A stretch of 41,123 nt of DNA from an uncultured marine group III euryarchaeote (GTDB taxonomy: Archaea > Thermoplasmatota > Poseidoniia > MGIII > CG-Epi1), in contig CACOJW010000011.1 of the NCBI GenBank assembly GCA_902627615.1, forward strand, positions 1 through 41,123. Reading direction: 5' to 3'. The notes under the pieces are model-generated. The model made no database searches. It was not told where the DNA came from and saw only the letters and a program-made list of their open reading frames with translations. This document shows, one piece after another, positions 34,110-41,123 of this stretch. Both the position numbers and the translations under genes were made by a program. Positions within the stretch are counted from its first letter, which is position 1. The number at the start of each line of letters is the position of its first letter.

Positions 34110-34690
34110 CCGGAAATTCAGGTGAAAACTCAGTTACCACACAACATAGCTGTTCGACGTGTAGCACTGCAATAGATAAAGAAATACAAATCGAACATAA
34201 AAATACTGAATCGGATGTAATATTGAGTGAAAAACCTGTACAAGATGAATTTGCTTCAAATTCTATCTGTTTTGGTTGTGGCCCCTCAAATAACGAAGGT
34301 TTACAACTCAAATCCTATCGCTCAAGGGGAGGCCTTGTAGCTGAATTTCAATGTGAAGAAAAACATCAGGCATTTCCAGGAGTTATAAACGGAGGAATTA
34401 TTGGATCGTTGATAGACTGTCACGGTAATTGGACTGCAGCTATTGCAATTATGGATAATAACGGCTGGGAAAGACCGCAGTGTACGGTAACCGCACAATA
34501 CGAAGTCAAATTAAAACGACCAACACCTTTTGGAAAAAGATTAAAGATGAATAGTAGAGTTTTAGCTTTACAAAAAGACCGTGCTGAAGTCATTATCGAG
34601 CTAAAGGCTGAAGGAAAAACTTGTGCCACTGGTAGAGGTTTGTTTGTTGCAGTTAAAGAGGGACATCCTGCATATCATCGTTGGGAATAA
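34106..34690 (+). CDS. Hotdog-fold thioesterase, PaaI-like, with Cys-pair N-terminus
   Basis: 194 residues. The hotdog domain (about 50-194) shows the CFGCGPSNNEGLQL start, the catalytic-loop region AFPGVINGGIIGSLIDCHG, and later VTAQYEVKLKRPTP, as in PaaI-type acyl-CoA thioesterases. The first about 50 residues add CSTC (Cys16, Cys19), which together with CFGC (Cys55, Cys58) could form a zinc site (inference). It starts inside the M3 peptidase stop (ATGA), and its own stop overlaps the next ATG by one base, so the three genes are probably one transcript. The substrate is unknown. Confidence 0.82.
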   Translation: MTGNSGENSVTTQHSCSTCSTAIDKEIQIEHKNTESDVILSEKPVQDEFASNSICFGCGPSNNEGLQLKSYRSRGGLVAEFQCEEKHQAFPGVINGGIIGSLIDCHGNWTAAIAIMDNNGWERPQCTVTAQYEVKLKRPTPFGKRLKMNSRVLALQKDRAEVIIELKAEGKTCATGRGLFVAVKEGHPAYHRWE

Positions 34691-35055
34691 TGGAGAATAG
34701 TGACATATGGGAAAGGGCAATAATCGAGCATAACTCAGAAGAATATCTCGAAGCTCACGAACTTTTTGAAGACCTTTGGCTAGAACTCGATGAGCGTAAT
34801 GAAAAAGATACCGTACAAACCTTAGCCCAGGCAGACGCTCTTGCAGTCCACATTCAAACAGGTAATGTAAAAGCCGCACAAAGACTAATGAGACAGCTTC
34901 CGGAACTATTCCAAACGTTTCCTGATATTTACAGAAATACAAATCTTAAGGAGATGAAAATTTGGATTGGTGAAATGATTTCTGCGATTCCTCCATTTGG
35001 AGAATTCAATTTAAAAACTAAAGAAAAACCTCCAAAATTAGTTCATAGCAGATAA
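34690..35055 (+). CDS. DUF309 family protein
   Basis: 121 residues. A short all-helical domain whose hallmark is present: NSEEYLEAHELFEDLWLEL, followed by AQADALAVHIQTGN. DUF309 proteins are of unknown function and occur in bacteria and archaea. I chose the ATG at 34690, which overlaps the thioesterase stop by one base, rather than the in-frame TTG at 34681. The 3' end overlaps the convergent TyrRS gene by 18 bases. Confidence 0.82.
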   Translation: MENSDIWERAIIEHNSEEYLEAHELFEDLWLELDERNEKDTVQTLAQADALAVHIQTGNVKAAQRLMRQLPELFQTFPDIYRNTNLKEMKIWIGEMISAIPPFGEFNLKTKEKPPKLVHSR

Positions 35056-36081
35056 TAAGGCACCATAAAATTCTGAATTTTTATTGCAAGCTTCTTGCAT
35101 TGGTTCTATCAATGCAAAAAGTGCTGAAGCCGTTCCATTCTTTAAATCCAAAGGATGCAATTTACCTGAAAGATAAGATTTTTCTAGTTCTAAATAAGAA
35201 GTAAATTCTAAATTTCCTCCAAATTTATCGGGCCTTTTGATTATAATTTCTCCTGTAGCTGGTTCGAGCAAATGCTGCCAAATGTCAAGAACAGGATTAC
35301 CTTCCCTTTCCAAAGGACAGTAAGCCTTAGACAGCTTTTTTGCTAACTGCTTCTTGGTATCATGAACCAACAAAGTACCGCTAGGATCTGATTTTGACAT
35401 TTTAGCATCAGTATCCATTCTACCGGGGCCTGACAAAGAACCTAAAAGGGGAGTGTGTAATGCAACGGGCTTTCTAAAATTTAATTTATCAGCCGCATCT
35501 CTAGCAAGCATATGTGCGTGACGCTGATCCATGCCTCCTAAAGCCAAATCTGCATCTAATGCATAAATGTCTGTAGCCTGCATTGCAGGATAGAAAAATT
35601 TAGACATATCTTTATCTCCATCAGATTCATCTCTTCCCATTATGGAAAGAGCTCTTCTCATTCTCTTTAAACTACTGACCTTAGAAACTCGAAGAACCAT
35701 TTCCCAATATCCTTCCTGCTTAACCAAATCACTAGCTGTTCTAAATTTAACACCAGGGCTAAAAGTTGAAAACATCTGTCTTTGATAATCAACACCCGCT
35801 CTCAAATTATCCCAACTCCCTCCGAGCTTGTCATTAATGTAGCCGTGCCAATCAGCTAAAAGTATTGTTACTTCAAAACCTGCCTCAACTAACTCTCTGC
35901 ACTTTAGCATCGGAACTAACGAACCTGCATGTAACAGACCTGATGGCTCAAAGCCAATATATGCCTTAGGATTATCTTTTAAAGATAATAATGCATCCAA
36001 TTCATCTTCCTTAACGCATTCAGCTACGCCTCTTAATACTAGAGACTTCCGATCTTCCATATTTGTGATGAAACAGGCCAT
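35038..36081 (-). CDS. tyrS: Tyrosyl-tRNA synthetase
   Basis: 347 residues, archaeal/eukaryotic-type class I synthetase. It attaches Tyr to tRNA-Tyr. Catalytic motifs are YIGFEPSG followed by LLHAGSLVPM (a HIGH variant), the LLADWHGYIND strand, the MQATDIYALDADLALGGMDQRHAH tyrosine pocket, and KMSKSDPSG. The size is that of archaeal TyrRS, without an appended C-terminal domain. An alternative ATG at 36060 begins exactly at the usual family start (MEDRKSL). Both are possible. The gene is divergent from the 36159 gene. The 3' end slightly overlaps DUF309. Confidence 0.95.
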   Translation of the reverse strand: MACFITNMEDRKSLVLRGVAECVKEDELDALLSLKDNPKAYIGFEPSGLLHAGSLVPMLKCRELVEAGFEVTILLADWHGYINDKLGGSWDNLRAGVDYQRQMFSTFSPGVKFRTASDLVKQEGYWEMVLRVSKVSSLKRMRRALSIMGRDESDGDKDMSKFFYPAMQATDIYALDADLALGGMDQRHAHMLARDAADKLNFRKPVALHTPLLGSLSGPGRMDTDAKMSKSDPSGTLLVHDTKKQLAKKLSKAYCPLEREGNPVLDIWQHLLEPATGEIIIKRPDKFGGNLEFTSYLELEKSYLSGKLHPLDLKNGTASALFALIEPMQEACNKNSEFYGALLSAMN

Positions 36082-36120
36082 TAATTAACTTCTTTGGTTT
36101 CAAAATAACCTACCATAAAA

Positions 36121-36130
36121 TTATTTAAAC
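36121..36130 (+). promoter_or_regulatory. Putative TATA box of the acidic protein-PAC2 operon
   Basis: TTATTTAAAC lies 29-38 bases before the ATG at 36159. The reverse strand of the same AT-rich stretch, TTTAAATAATTTTATGG, is at promoter distance from tyrS, so the region may drive both directions. Confidence 0.4.
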
Positions 36131-36158
36131 GACACTAGATAGGATATCGGAGCCAATA

Positions 36159-36512
36159 ATGTCAGAATCTAACCCCGATGTGTTGAAAGCTGTACGACTT
36201 CTTGTAGGAGATATCGTTAACAAAGAAAGGTATGTTATGCTACCTGCAGAACCTGGTGAAGGAGATCCTGTACTAGGAAAATTCCGTACTGTGAGTGATG
36301 CTAAACGCTTCGCTAATAGAAGTGACATTACAGATTTCTCTCTCTGGACACGATTAAAAGTTGTCGGAGGAGGAGACGGAAGTAAATCTTTGAATGAAGA
36401 TTTCAGTGATTCTGACGATGACGACTTAGATGACGATCTGGGTGATCTCTTAGATGATGATTCTGATCTTCCAGATTTAGAAGAAGATGCAGACCTTGAT
36501 GAACTCTTATGA
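36159..36512 (+). CDS. Small protein with acidic C-terminal tail, unknown function
   Basis: 117 residues. The first about 70 residues form a compact mixed region (VLKAVRLLVGDIVNKERYV, then KFRTVSDAKRFANRSD). The last about 45 are almost entirely Asp/Glu/Ser/Leu. No family recognised. It overlaps the PAC2 gene by 4 bases (ATGA), so the two are co-transcribed and might act together, for example as a factor for protein assembly (inference). The acidic tail could be disordered or mimic nucleic acid. Confidence 0.6.
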   Translation: MSESNPDVLKAVRLLVGDIVNKERYVMLPAEPGEGDPVLGKFRTVSDAKRFANRSDITDFSLWTRLKVVGGGDGSKSLNEDFSDSDDDDLDDDLGDLLDDDSDLPDLEEDADLDELL

Positions 36513-37267
36513 GTGATTCAATAGAAATTCTTGAAATTGGGGAACACGATCTAAAAGGTGCAGTCTTAATCAGTGGCTTTCCAAGCGTAGGATTAGTAGG
36601 GACGATAGTGGCTAATTTCTTGATAAACGAATTAAAATTGGAGCAAATCGGAGTAATAGACAGTAAATATTTTCCTGCTATATCTGTTGTAAAAGAAGGT
36701 ATACCTCATAATCCTATGAGACTTTATGCTGGCGAACAAGTGTGTAACGACGGGACATGCAACCAAGTAGCTGTTTGTGTAAGTGAGTTTACGCCACCTG
36801 CTGAAATAACTAAAGAGTTAGTAAGTACAATAATGGACTGGTCTGAGAAAAAAGGTTGCACTAAGATTATCTCTGCAGAAGGATTCAACTCTGGCCCTAA
36901 AGAAAAAGGCGAAGAGAATATAATATACGGAATTAGCTCAACAGAAGCTTCACGGCTGTGGATTGAAGATGCAAAGGTTGAGCCATTTACTTACGGTACA
37001 GTTGGAGGAATGACTGGAGCTATTTTGAACGATGGAAAAATTAGAGAAATGAACGTTTTAGGCCTTCTAGCTGAAGTTAATGAAGATGCACCAGATGCAA
37101 GAGCTGCAGCTAATGTGATAAAAGCAATCGACGAACTATTACTTGCCATTGAATTAGATACCGAACCTCTGTTGAAGGAAGCTGAAAGCCTTGAAAAAGA
37201 AGTTCAAGTGGTTAGAGAGCAGGCGCCCCCTGAAGTTTCCTCTTCAGTCCCAAGGTATATTGGATAA
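36509..37267 (+). CDS. PAC2-family (proteasome assembly chaperone-like) protein
   Basis: 252 residues. The PAC2/COG2047-type N-terminal motif is visible: AVLISGFPSVGLVGTIVANFLIN, then the LEQIGVIDSKYFPAISVV strand, GGMTGAILNDGK, LGLLAEVNEDAPDARAAANVI and a helical C-terminus. Eukaryotic PAC2 helps build 20S proteasomes. The archaeal homologues are less well characterised. It starts inside the stop of the acidic small protein and is followed by argS after 30 bases. Confidence 0.88.
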   Translation: MSDSIEILEIGEHDLKGAVLISGFPSVGLVGTIVANFLINELKLEQIGVIDSKYFPAISVVKEGIPHNPMRLYAGEQVCNDGTCNQVAVCVSEFTPPAEITKELVSTIMDWSEKKGCTKIISAEGFNSGPKEKGEENIIYGISSTEASRLWIEDAKVEPFTYGTVGGMTGAILNDGKIREMNVLGLLAEVNEDAPDARAAANVIKAIDELLLAIELDTEPLLKEAESLEKEVQVVREQAPPEVSSSVPRYIG

Positions 37268-37297
37268 GCTTATACCCCCGTTTAGTACAGCACAATT

Positions 37298-38977
37298 GTG
37301 AGTCAGATAGTAACTAAGGCAATTGAAGACGCTATCAAATCAGTATCTGATGAACTAGAAAAAAAAGGATTTCCAAAGTTACCTATAGATAAAAATCCCC
37401 CAATGGGAGATTTTGCAATTATTTGTTTCCCGGCTGCAAAAACACTAAAAAAGAGCCCCGATCAAATTTCAAAAGAAATCAGTCTCGAAATACAGAAAAA
37501 TAAATTAGTAAAACGTGCCATAAATGTAAAAGGATACTGCAATATTGATATCAACTGGAATACTATAGCAAATAGTGTCATAGAAGAATTAAAAAATTCA
37601 AAGTATGGAAGTACTAATGTTAAATCTGAAAAAATACTGATCGAACACACGTCTGCTAACCCTACCGGACCTTTCCACATGGGTAGGGCAAGAAATCCAA
37701 TAATAGGTGACAGTCTGGCACGGTTACTTAGCTATTATGGCCATAATGTAGATACAGAGTATTACGTTAATGATACTGGGCGACAAGCGGCAACGCTAGC
37801 CTATGGAATTTCGAACTACGAGTCTAAGGGAAAAAATAAGATTGATCATAGGCTAGTGGAATCCTACAGAAAAGCGTCTAATGAGCTAAAAACCAACCCT
37901 GATGTTAAAGAAAAAATTTACAGAAAAATGGAACTTATAGAAAGTGGAGATAAATCTGCTTTAAACGATGTTAAAAATTCCGCTAAAAAAATGTTAAGAG
38001 GAATGAAAGAATCTCTTAAAGAGCTTGAAGCGGAAGCTCTTAACTATTATCACGAATCTGACTTAATTGCTACTGGAAAAGTTGAAACTGTTATTAAAAA
38101 ACTGAAAGAAAGTGAACTTTGTCAAGAAGAAAAAGGGGCATATTATTTAGATTTAAAAGAAAAGAAAATTGCTGGAAGGAACCAGAAATTTTTCTTCACA
38201 CGAGAAAATGGTCTCAGCCTATATACTACAAGAGATATCGCATACCACATTGAAAAATTTAAAAATTATGATAGAGCGATAAATATACTAGGAGAAGATC
38301 ACAGATTACAAAGTAGATTACTTGAAATTGCTTTAGAGGAATTAAATTCTAAAATTCCCGAAGCTGTCTTCTATTCATTCGTTAACTTGCCTGGAGGAAA
38401 AATGTCGACCAGGGCCGGACGCGTAGTTTATTTAGATGATGTAATGAAAGATATTGTAGAATTGGCGAGTAAAAAACTTTCGAGCAGTGAACTTGATGAA
38501 TCAAGAAAAAAAGAATTAGCAAAGCAAATTGGAATTGGAGCTCTAAGATACAACATATTAAAAGTACAAGCCGAAAAAGGATTTACCTTCAATATTGACG
38601 AAGCCTTGAATTTACAGGGTGATTCGGCACCTTTCTCAATGTACTCACATGCAAGAGCCTCAGCAATTTTGAGAAATTACGGTGAAAGTATACCTGAACT
38701 GACTTCAATAACATTTTTACAAGAAACTGAAATTAAATTATTAAGAACGCTAACGAAATGGCCTTACATTATTGAAAAATCCGTAACTGATCTCTCAGTA
38801 CATAATATTCCAAACTATATTCATTCACTCTCATCTGATTTCAATCAATTCTATAGAGATTGTCCTGTAATAAATAGTGATAATTCAGAGTTTAGAATTA
38901 ATTTAGTTTTTTGCTCAAAGAAAATATTATGTGAAGGACTTTCAATATTGGGAGTTAAAGCTCCTGAAAGAATGTAA
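37298..38977 (+). CDS. argS: Arginyl-tRNA synthetase
   Basis: 559 residues, class Ia synthetase. The N-terminal tRNA-binding domain is present (PPMGDFAIICFPAAKTLKKS). The HIGH region is HTSANPTGPFHMGRAR, the conserved LNVTEDxGRQ-like segment is DTEYYVNDTGRQ, and KMSKS appears as GGKMSTRAG. The anticodon-binding helical domain occupies about 430-559. The start is a GTG without a strong ribosome binding site. A TATA-like AAGCTTATAC (37266-37275) sits 23-32 bases upstream, consistent with leaderless initiation. tRNA-Cys follows on the other strand. Confidence 0.95.
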   Translation: MSQIVTKAIEDAIKSVSDELEKKGFPKLPIDKNPPMGDFAIICFPAAKTLKKSPDQISKEISLEIQKNKLVKRAINVKGYCNIDINWNTIANSVIEELKNSKYGSTNVKSEKILIEHTSANPTGPFHMGRARNPIIGDSLARLLSYYGHNVDTEYYVNDTGRQAATLAYGISNYESKGKNKIDHRLVESYRKASNELKTNPDVKEKIYRKMELIESGDKSALNDVKNSAKKMLRGMKESLKELEAEALNYYHESDLIATGKVETVIKKLKESELCQEEKGAYYLDLKEKKIAGRNQKFFFTRENGLSLYTTRDIAYHIEKFKNYDRAINILGEDHRLQSRLLEIALEELNSKIPEAVFYSFVNLPGGKMSTRAGRVVYLDDVMKDIVELASKKLSSSELDESRKKELAKQIGIGALRYNILKVQAEKGFTFNIDEALNLQGDSAPFSMYSHARASAILRNYGESIPELTSITFLQETEIKLLRTLTKWPYIIEKSVTDLSVHNIPNYIHSLSSDFNQFYRDCPVINSDNSEFRINLVFCSKKILCEGLSILGVKAPERM

Positions 38978-38979
38978 AA

Positions 38980-39056
38980 TGGTGGTGAGGGAGAGATTCG
39001 AACTCCCGTGGTCACGATCTGCAGTCGTGTGCATAGCCGGGCTCTGCCACCTCACC
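38980..39056 (-). tRNA. tRNA-Cys (anticodon GCA)
   Basis: The reverse strand folds as a standard tRNA. The acceptor stem GGTGAGG/CCTCACC is followed by an encoded ACCA. Anticodon stem CACGA/TCGTG surrounds loop CTGCAGA, anticodon GCA, which reads UGC and UGU. The T arm is GGGAG-TTCGAAT-CTCTC with one G-U pair. No intron. Confidence 0.95.
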
Positions 39057-39086
39057 GATGTAAAGGTAACTCTAAAGTCGTATTAA

Positions 39087-39314
39087 TTATTGATTGCTAG
39101 AACGAAACAGAGTTCTTGCTACATCTGTAGAAGACATTTTTCTCTTCATATCTTGGAGAAGATGTTGATAATGATTGATTTGTTCATCGATTCTTTCCAA
39201 TTCAGAAATATCTGCTTCACCTTTTTCTAATCGCTCCTTGACCTTAACCTTACGACTTTCCCAGCGTTCCAACTCTTTCAAAGCCTCTAATATTTTATCT
39301 TCTATCTCTTCCAT
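39087..39314 (-). CDS. Small coiled-coil protein next to aCPSF1 (75 residues)
   Basis: A charged helical protein, EEIEDKILEALKELERWES then RLEKGEADISELERIDEQI, a heptad pattern for most of its length. No membrane segment or Cys. It starts two bases after the aCPSF1 stop on the same strand, so it is probably co-transcribed and might bind the nuclease (inference). I do not recognise a named family. Confidence 0.65.
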   Translation of the reverse strand: MEEIEDKILEALKELERWESRKVKVKERLEKGEADISELERIDEQINHYQHLLQDMKRKMSSTDVARTLFRSSNQ

Positions 39315-39316
39315 AC

Positions 39317-41122
39317 TTACATGAATCTTATTGTTTCTAAATTATGTGGTACCCTAGCATCTAACCTAACTTTACGTCTTATATCGTTTGCGAACTGTTC
39401 GCACTTCTGTGAATCTCCATGATTCAATAAAACTATTTTGGGCCTGGGTCGTATTGTTCTTAAATATCTCATTAACTGCCTTTTATCGCTGTGTCCCGAA
39501 AAACCTTCGCAAGTTTCAAGATTCATATTAACCTTAACTGGCACCATTCCTCCTTTATCTCTATCATGAAGGTGGATTTCATCGGCACCTTGCTGTAGCC
39601 TTTGACCAGTAGTTCCTGAAGCTTGATATCCTACAAAAACCATAGTGTTATTAGATTCTGGGGCCCAATGCCGCAGATACTCCATTACTGGACCTCCATT
39701 AACCATGCCGGAAGTAGCTAAAACTATTGCTGGCTCATCCATACCACAAATCTCCTGCCTCATATCAACACTTTCTACCTTCTTAAATATTTCAGATCTG
39801 AAAGGATTATCTTGATTCTGATAAATCTTATTGCGTAAATTATTATTAAGATATTCAGGATATGCAGAGTGTAAGGCTGTAGCCTCCCATATCATACCAT
39901 CAAGATAAACGGGAGTATCCTTCAATTTACCTTCTGAATAAGCTTTTTCCAAAACTAACATTACTTCTTGGGAACGTCCGACGGCAAAAACGGGAATCAG
40001 AATTTTACCCCTTTTTTCTACCGTGCGATTAATAATCTCAGTTAAATTCCTAGTACCCTCATCTCTTGCTGGTTGAAAATCATTATATCCCCCGTAAGTT
40101 GATTCCATAATTAATCCTTCTAGTCTAGGGAAATGATTAACAGCTCTATCGAAAAGCCAAGTATTCTCAAATTTAATATCACCTGAAAAAACTAAGTTAT
40201 AGACTCCATCACCAACATGAAAATGCGCAGCTGCTGAACCGAGAATATGACCTGAATTATGAAATGTTAATTTCAGATCTGGAGAAACATCGGTAGTTTC
40301 TCCGTAATTTAGAGTAATCGTATTTCTAATCGCCTGACGTATATGCTCTGTATTGTAAGGGACTCTTTTCCCCTCTGCATTTTGAATTTTAATGAAGTCA
40401 TTTTGCAAGAGAGATGATAATTCCCTGGTAGGCGCAGTGCAATAAATAGGTCCATCGTAACCATAGACAAATAACATTGGAAGAAGCGCTGAGTGATCTA
40501 AGTGTGCATGTGTTAGAACAACTGCATCTATCCCTTCCAAAGGAGTTGCTTCTGGCGAACTCAAAAAAGGACTTGGCTCTTTATCATTACCTGGATTAAA
40601 ACCACAATCTACCAAAACTTTACTGTCTTTGGTCATTAATAAATGACATGATCTCCCTACTTCCCTGTACCCTCCAAGTGCTGTAACCCTAACATGTTGT
40701 TCACCGTCAATTGTGTCTCTGAACACTTTTTTACCTACTTTTGTCAAAAACTTTTTACGACCTTCAGCTATTTTCTCATCTAGCATATAGTTACGTATTT
40801 CTTTTAGGGTTCTAGATTCCATAGGGGCTGCTCTAACAACTATGGGATTCCACCCAATCTCACGTCTAACACTATTCAAAACAACACCGTGTTTTCCGAT
40901 TGCTCTTCCAGGATTAGCCGCCTCAATAATAACATCACCGTTTACTTCATCAAATCTAATCTCTTTGACTTCGGCATCTTCTGGCAATATTTCATTTAAT
41001 TTTTGTTTAGCAGCTATAATTGGCTTTCTGACGCTAGGGTCTGCCTTGATTATAATTCTTTTTCGAACTTTTTGAGCAAGTTTTCTGATTAAATCATTAT
41101 TTTCTGAAAAAATTTCAACATT
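39317..41122 (-). CDS. Archaeal CPSF1 / FttA beta-CASP ribonuclease, 5' end outside window
   Basis: 602 residues visible, the start lies past the window end. N-terminal KH domains are present: IFSENNDLIRKLAQKVRKR (first KH-like) and AANPGRAIGKHGVVLNSV with the GxxG loop. A metallo-beta-lactamase domain follows with THAHLDHSA (HxHxDH) and FSGDIKFE, then a beta-CASP domain with SGHSDKRQLM and NHGDSQKC motifs. Family role: RNA 3'-end cleavage and 5'-3' trimming, and in archaea factor-dependent transcription termination. The TTG at 40987 is internal: the frame is open upstream and continues the family's first KH domain. Confidence 0.95.
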   Translation of the reverse strand, partial: NVEIFSENNDLIRKLAQKVRKRIIIKADPSVRKPIIAAKQKLNEILPEDAEVKEIRFDEVNGDVIIEAANPGRAIGKHGVVLNSVRREIGWNPIVVRAAPMESRTLKEIRNYMLDEKIAEGRKKFLTKVGKKVFRDTIDGEQHVRVTALGGYREVGRSCHLLMTKDSKVLVDCGFNPGNDKEPSPFLSSPEATPLEGIDAVVLTHAHLDHSALLPMLFVYGYDGPIYCTAPTRELSSLLQNDFIKIQNAEGKRVPYNTEHIRQAIRNTITLNYGETTDVSPDLKLTFHNSGHILGSAAAHFHVGDGVYNLVFSGDIKFENTWLFDRAVNHFPRLEGLIMESTYGGYNDFQPARDEGTRNLTEIINRTVEKRGKILIPVFAVGRSQEVMLVLEKAYSEGKLKDTPVYLDGMIWEATALHSAYPEYLNNNLRNKIYQNQDNPFRSEIFKKVESVDMRQEICGMDEPAIVLATSGMVNGGPVMEYLRHWAPESNNTMVFVGYQASGTTGQRLQQGADEIHLHDRDKGGMVPVKVNMNLETCEGFSGHSDKRQLMRYLRTIRPRPKIVLLNHGDSQKCEQFANDIRRKVRLDARVPHNLETIRFM

Positions 41123-41123
41123 A

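Noticed and set aside
40987..40989. TTG at 40987 as the start of the aCPSF1 gene
   Set aside because: The frame is open upstream, and the extra residues match the first KH-like region of the family, so the gene starts beyond the window.
1..41123. CRISPR arrays, insertion sequences, integrases or prophage genes
   Set aside because: No direct repeat series, transposase motif or terminal repeat was seen on reading. tRNA genes are not flanked by repeats or integrase genes.

Overview
This window is a compact, AT-rich stretch of archaeal chromosome. Its information-processing genes are archaeal: TFB, Alba, eS6, aIF2-gamma, a thermosome subunit, Trm56, archaeal Elp3, a deoxyhypusine-synthase homologue, a Sec61-beta-like protein, TyrRS and ArgRS, and the KH/beta-CASP nuclease aCPSF1 (FttA). 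Many genes are preceded by short TATA boxes 20-45 bases from the start codon, and many neighbours overlap by the ATGA type of 4-base overlap. An AT-rich genome of this kind, with membrane zinc-ribbon proteins and a bacterial-type AceE pyruvate dehydrogenase, suggests a marine Thermoplasmatota lineage (Marine Group II or III). That placement is an inference and was not tested by a tree. There is no sign of a mobile element, CRISPR array or prophage, and no gene-free stretch exceeds about 300 bases.

Layout. 1-3.1 kb: 3' part of an M48 membrane protease, a ROK sugar kinase overlapping a tiny basic-protein gene, and tRNA-Leu(UAG). 3.1-5.8 kb: an ABC ATPase/permease pair and Alba. 5.7-7.4 kb (minus): Trm56 and a DUF373 membrane protein. 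7.4-10.5 kb (plus): a translation cluster of eS6, aIF2-gamma, a PIN-domain protein and a deoxyhypusine-synthase homologue. 10.5-13.2 kb: aceE. 13.2-17.1 kb (minus): thermosome, then a phosphohexomutase with a DUF92 prenyl-phosphate-kinase-like membrane protein. 17.1-20.6 kb: a thioredoxin-fold protein, small membrane and Cys-rich proteins, a Sec61-beta-like protein, a membrane transglutaminase and a GNAT acetyltransferase. 20.6-25.9 kb (plus): TFB, a dolichol-kinase-like protein, a 55-residue membrane protein, an M24 peptidase, Elp3 and an AsnB-like synthetase. 25.9-26.4 kb: a peroxiredoxin. 26.4-32.3 kb: a divergent pair of large unusual membrane proteins. 32.4-36.1 kb: an M3 oligopeptidase, a hotdog thioesterase, DUF309, and TyrRS on the other strand. 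36.1-39.0 kb: an acidic small protein, a PAC2 protein and ArgRS. 39.0-41.1 kb (minus): tRNA-Cys(GCA), a small coiled-coil protein and aCPSF1, cut by the window end.

Most of the window is housekeeping. The most unusual part is the divergent pair at 26356-32338. One protein joins a zinc ribbon, about ten membrane segments, an acidic extracytoplasmic loop with EF-hand-like calcium motifs, and a C-terminal McrB-like AAA+ domain. The other has four membrane segments, a coiled coil of about 450 residues, and a C-terminal domain that reads as the GreA/GreB C-terminal (FKBP-like) fold. I know of no described system of this composition. Other points worth checking are the bacterial-type AceE, an aIF2-gamma without its zinc knuckle, a deoxyhypusine-synthase homologue with a changed active-site motif, and small genes at 2855-2974 and 22186-22353 that are easy to miss.
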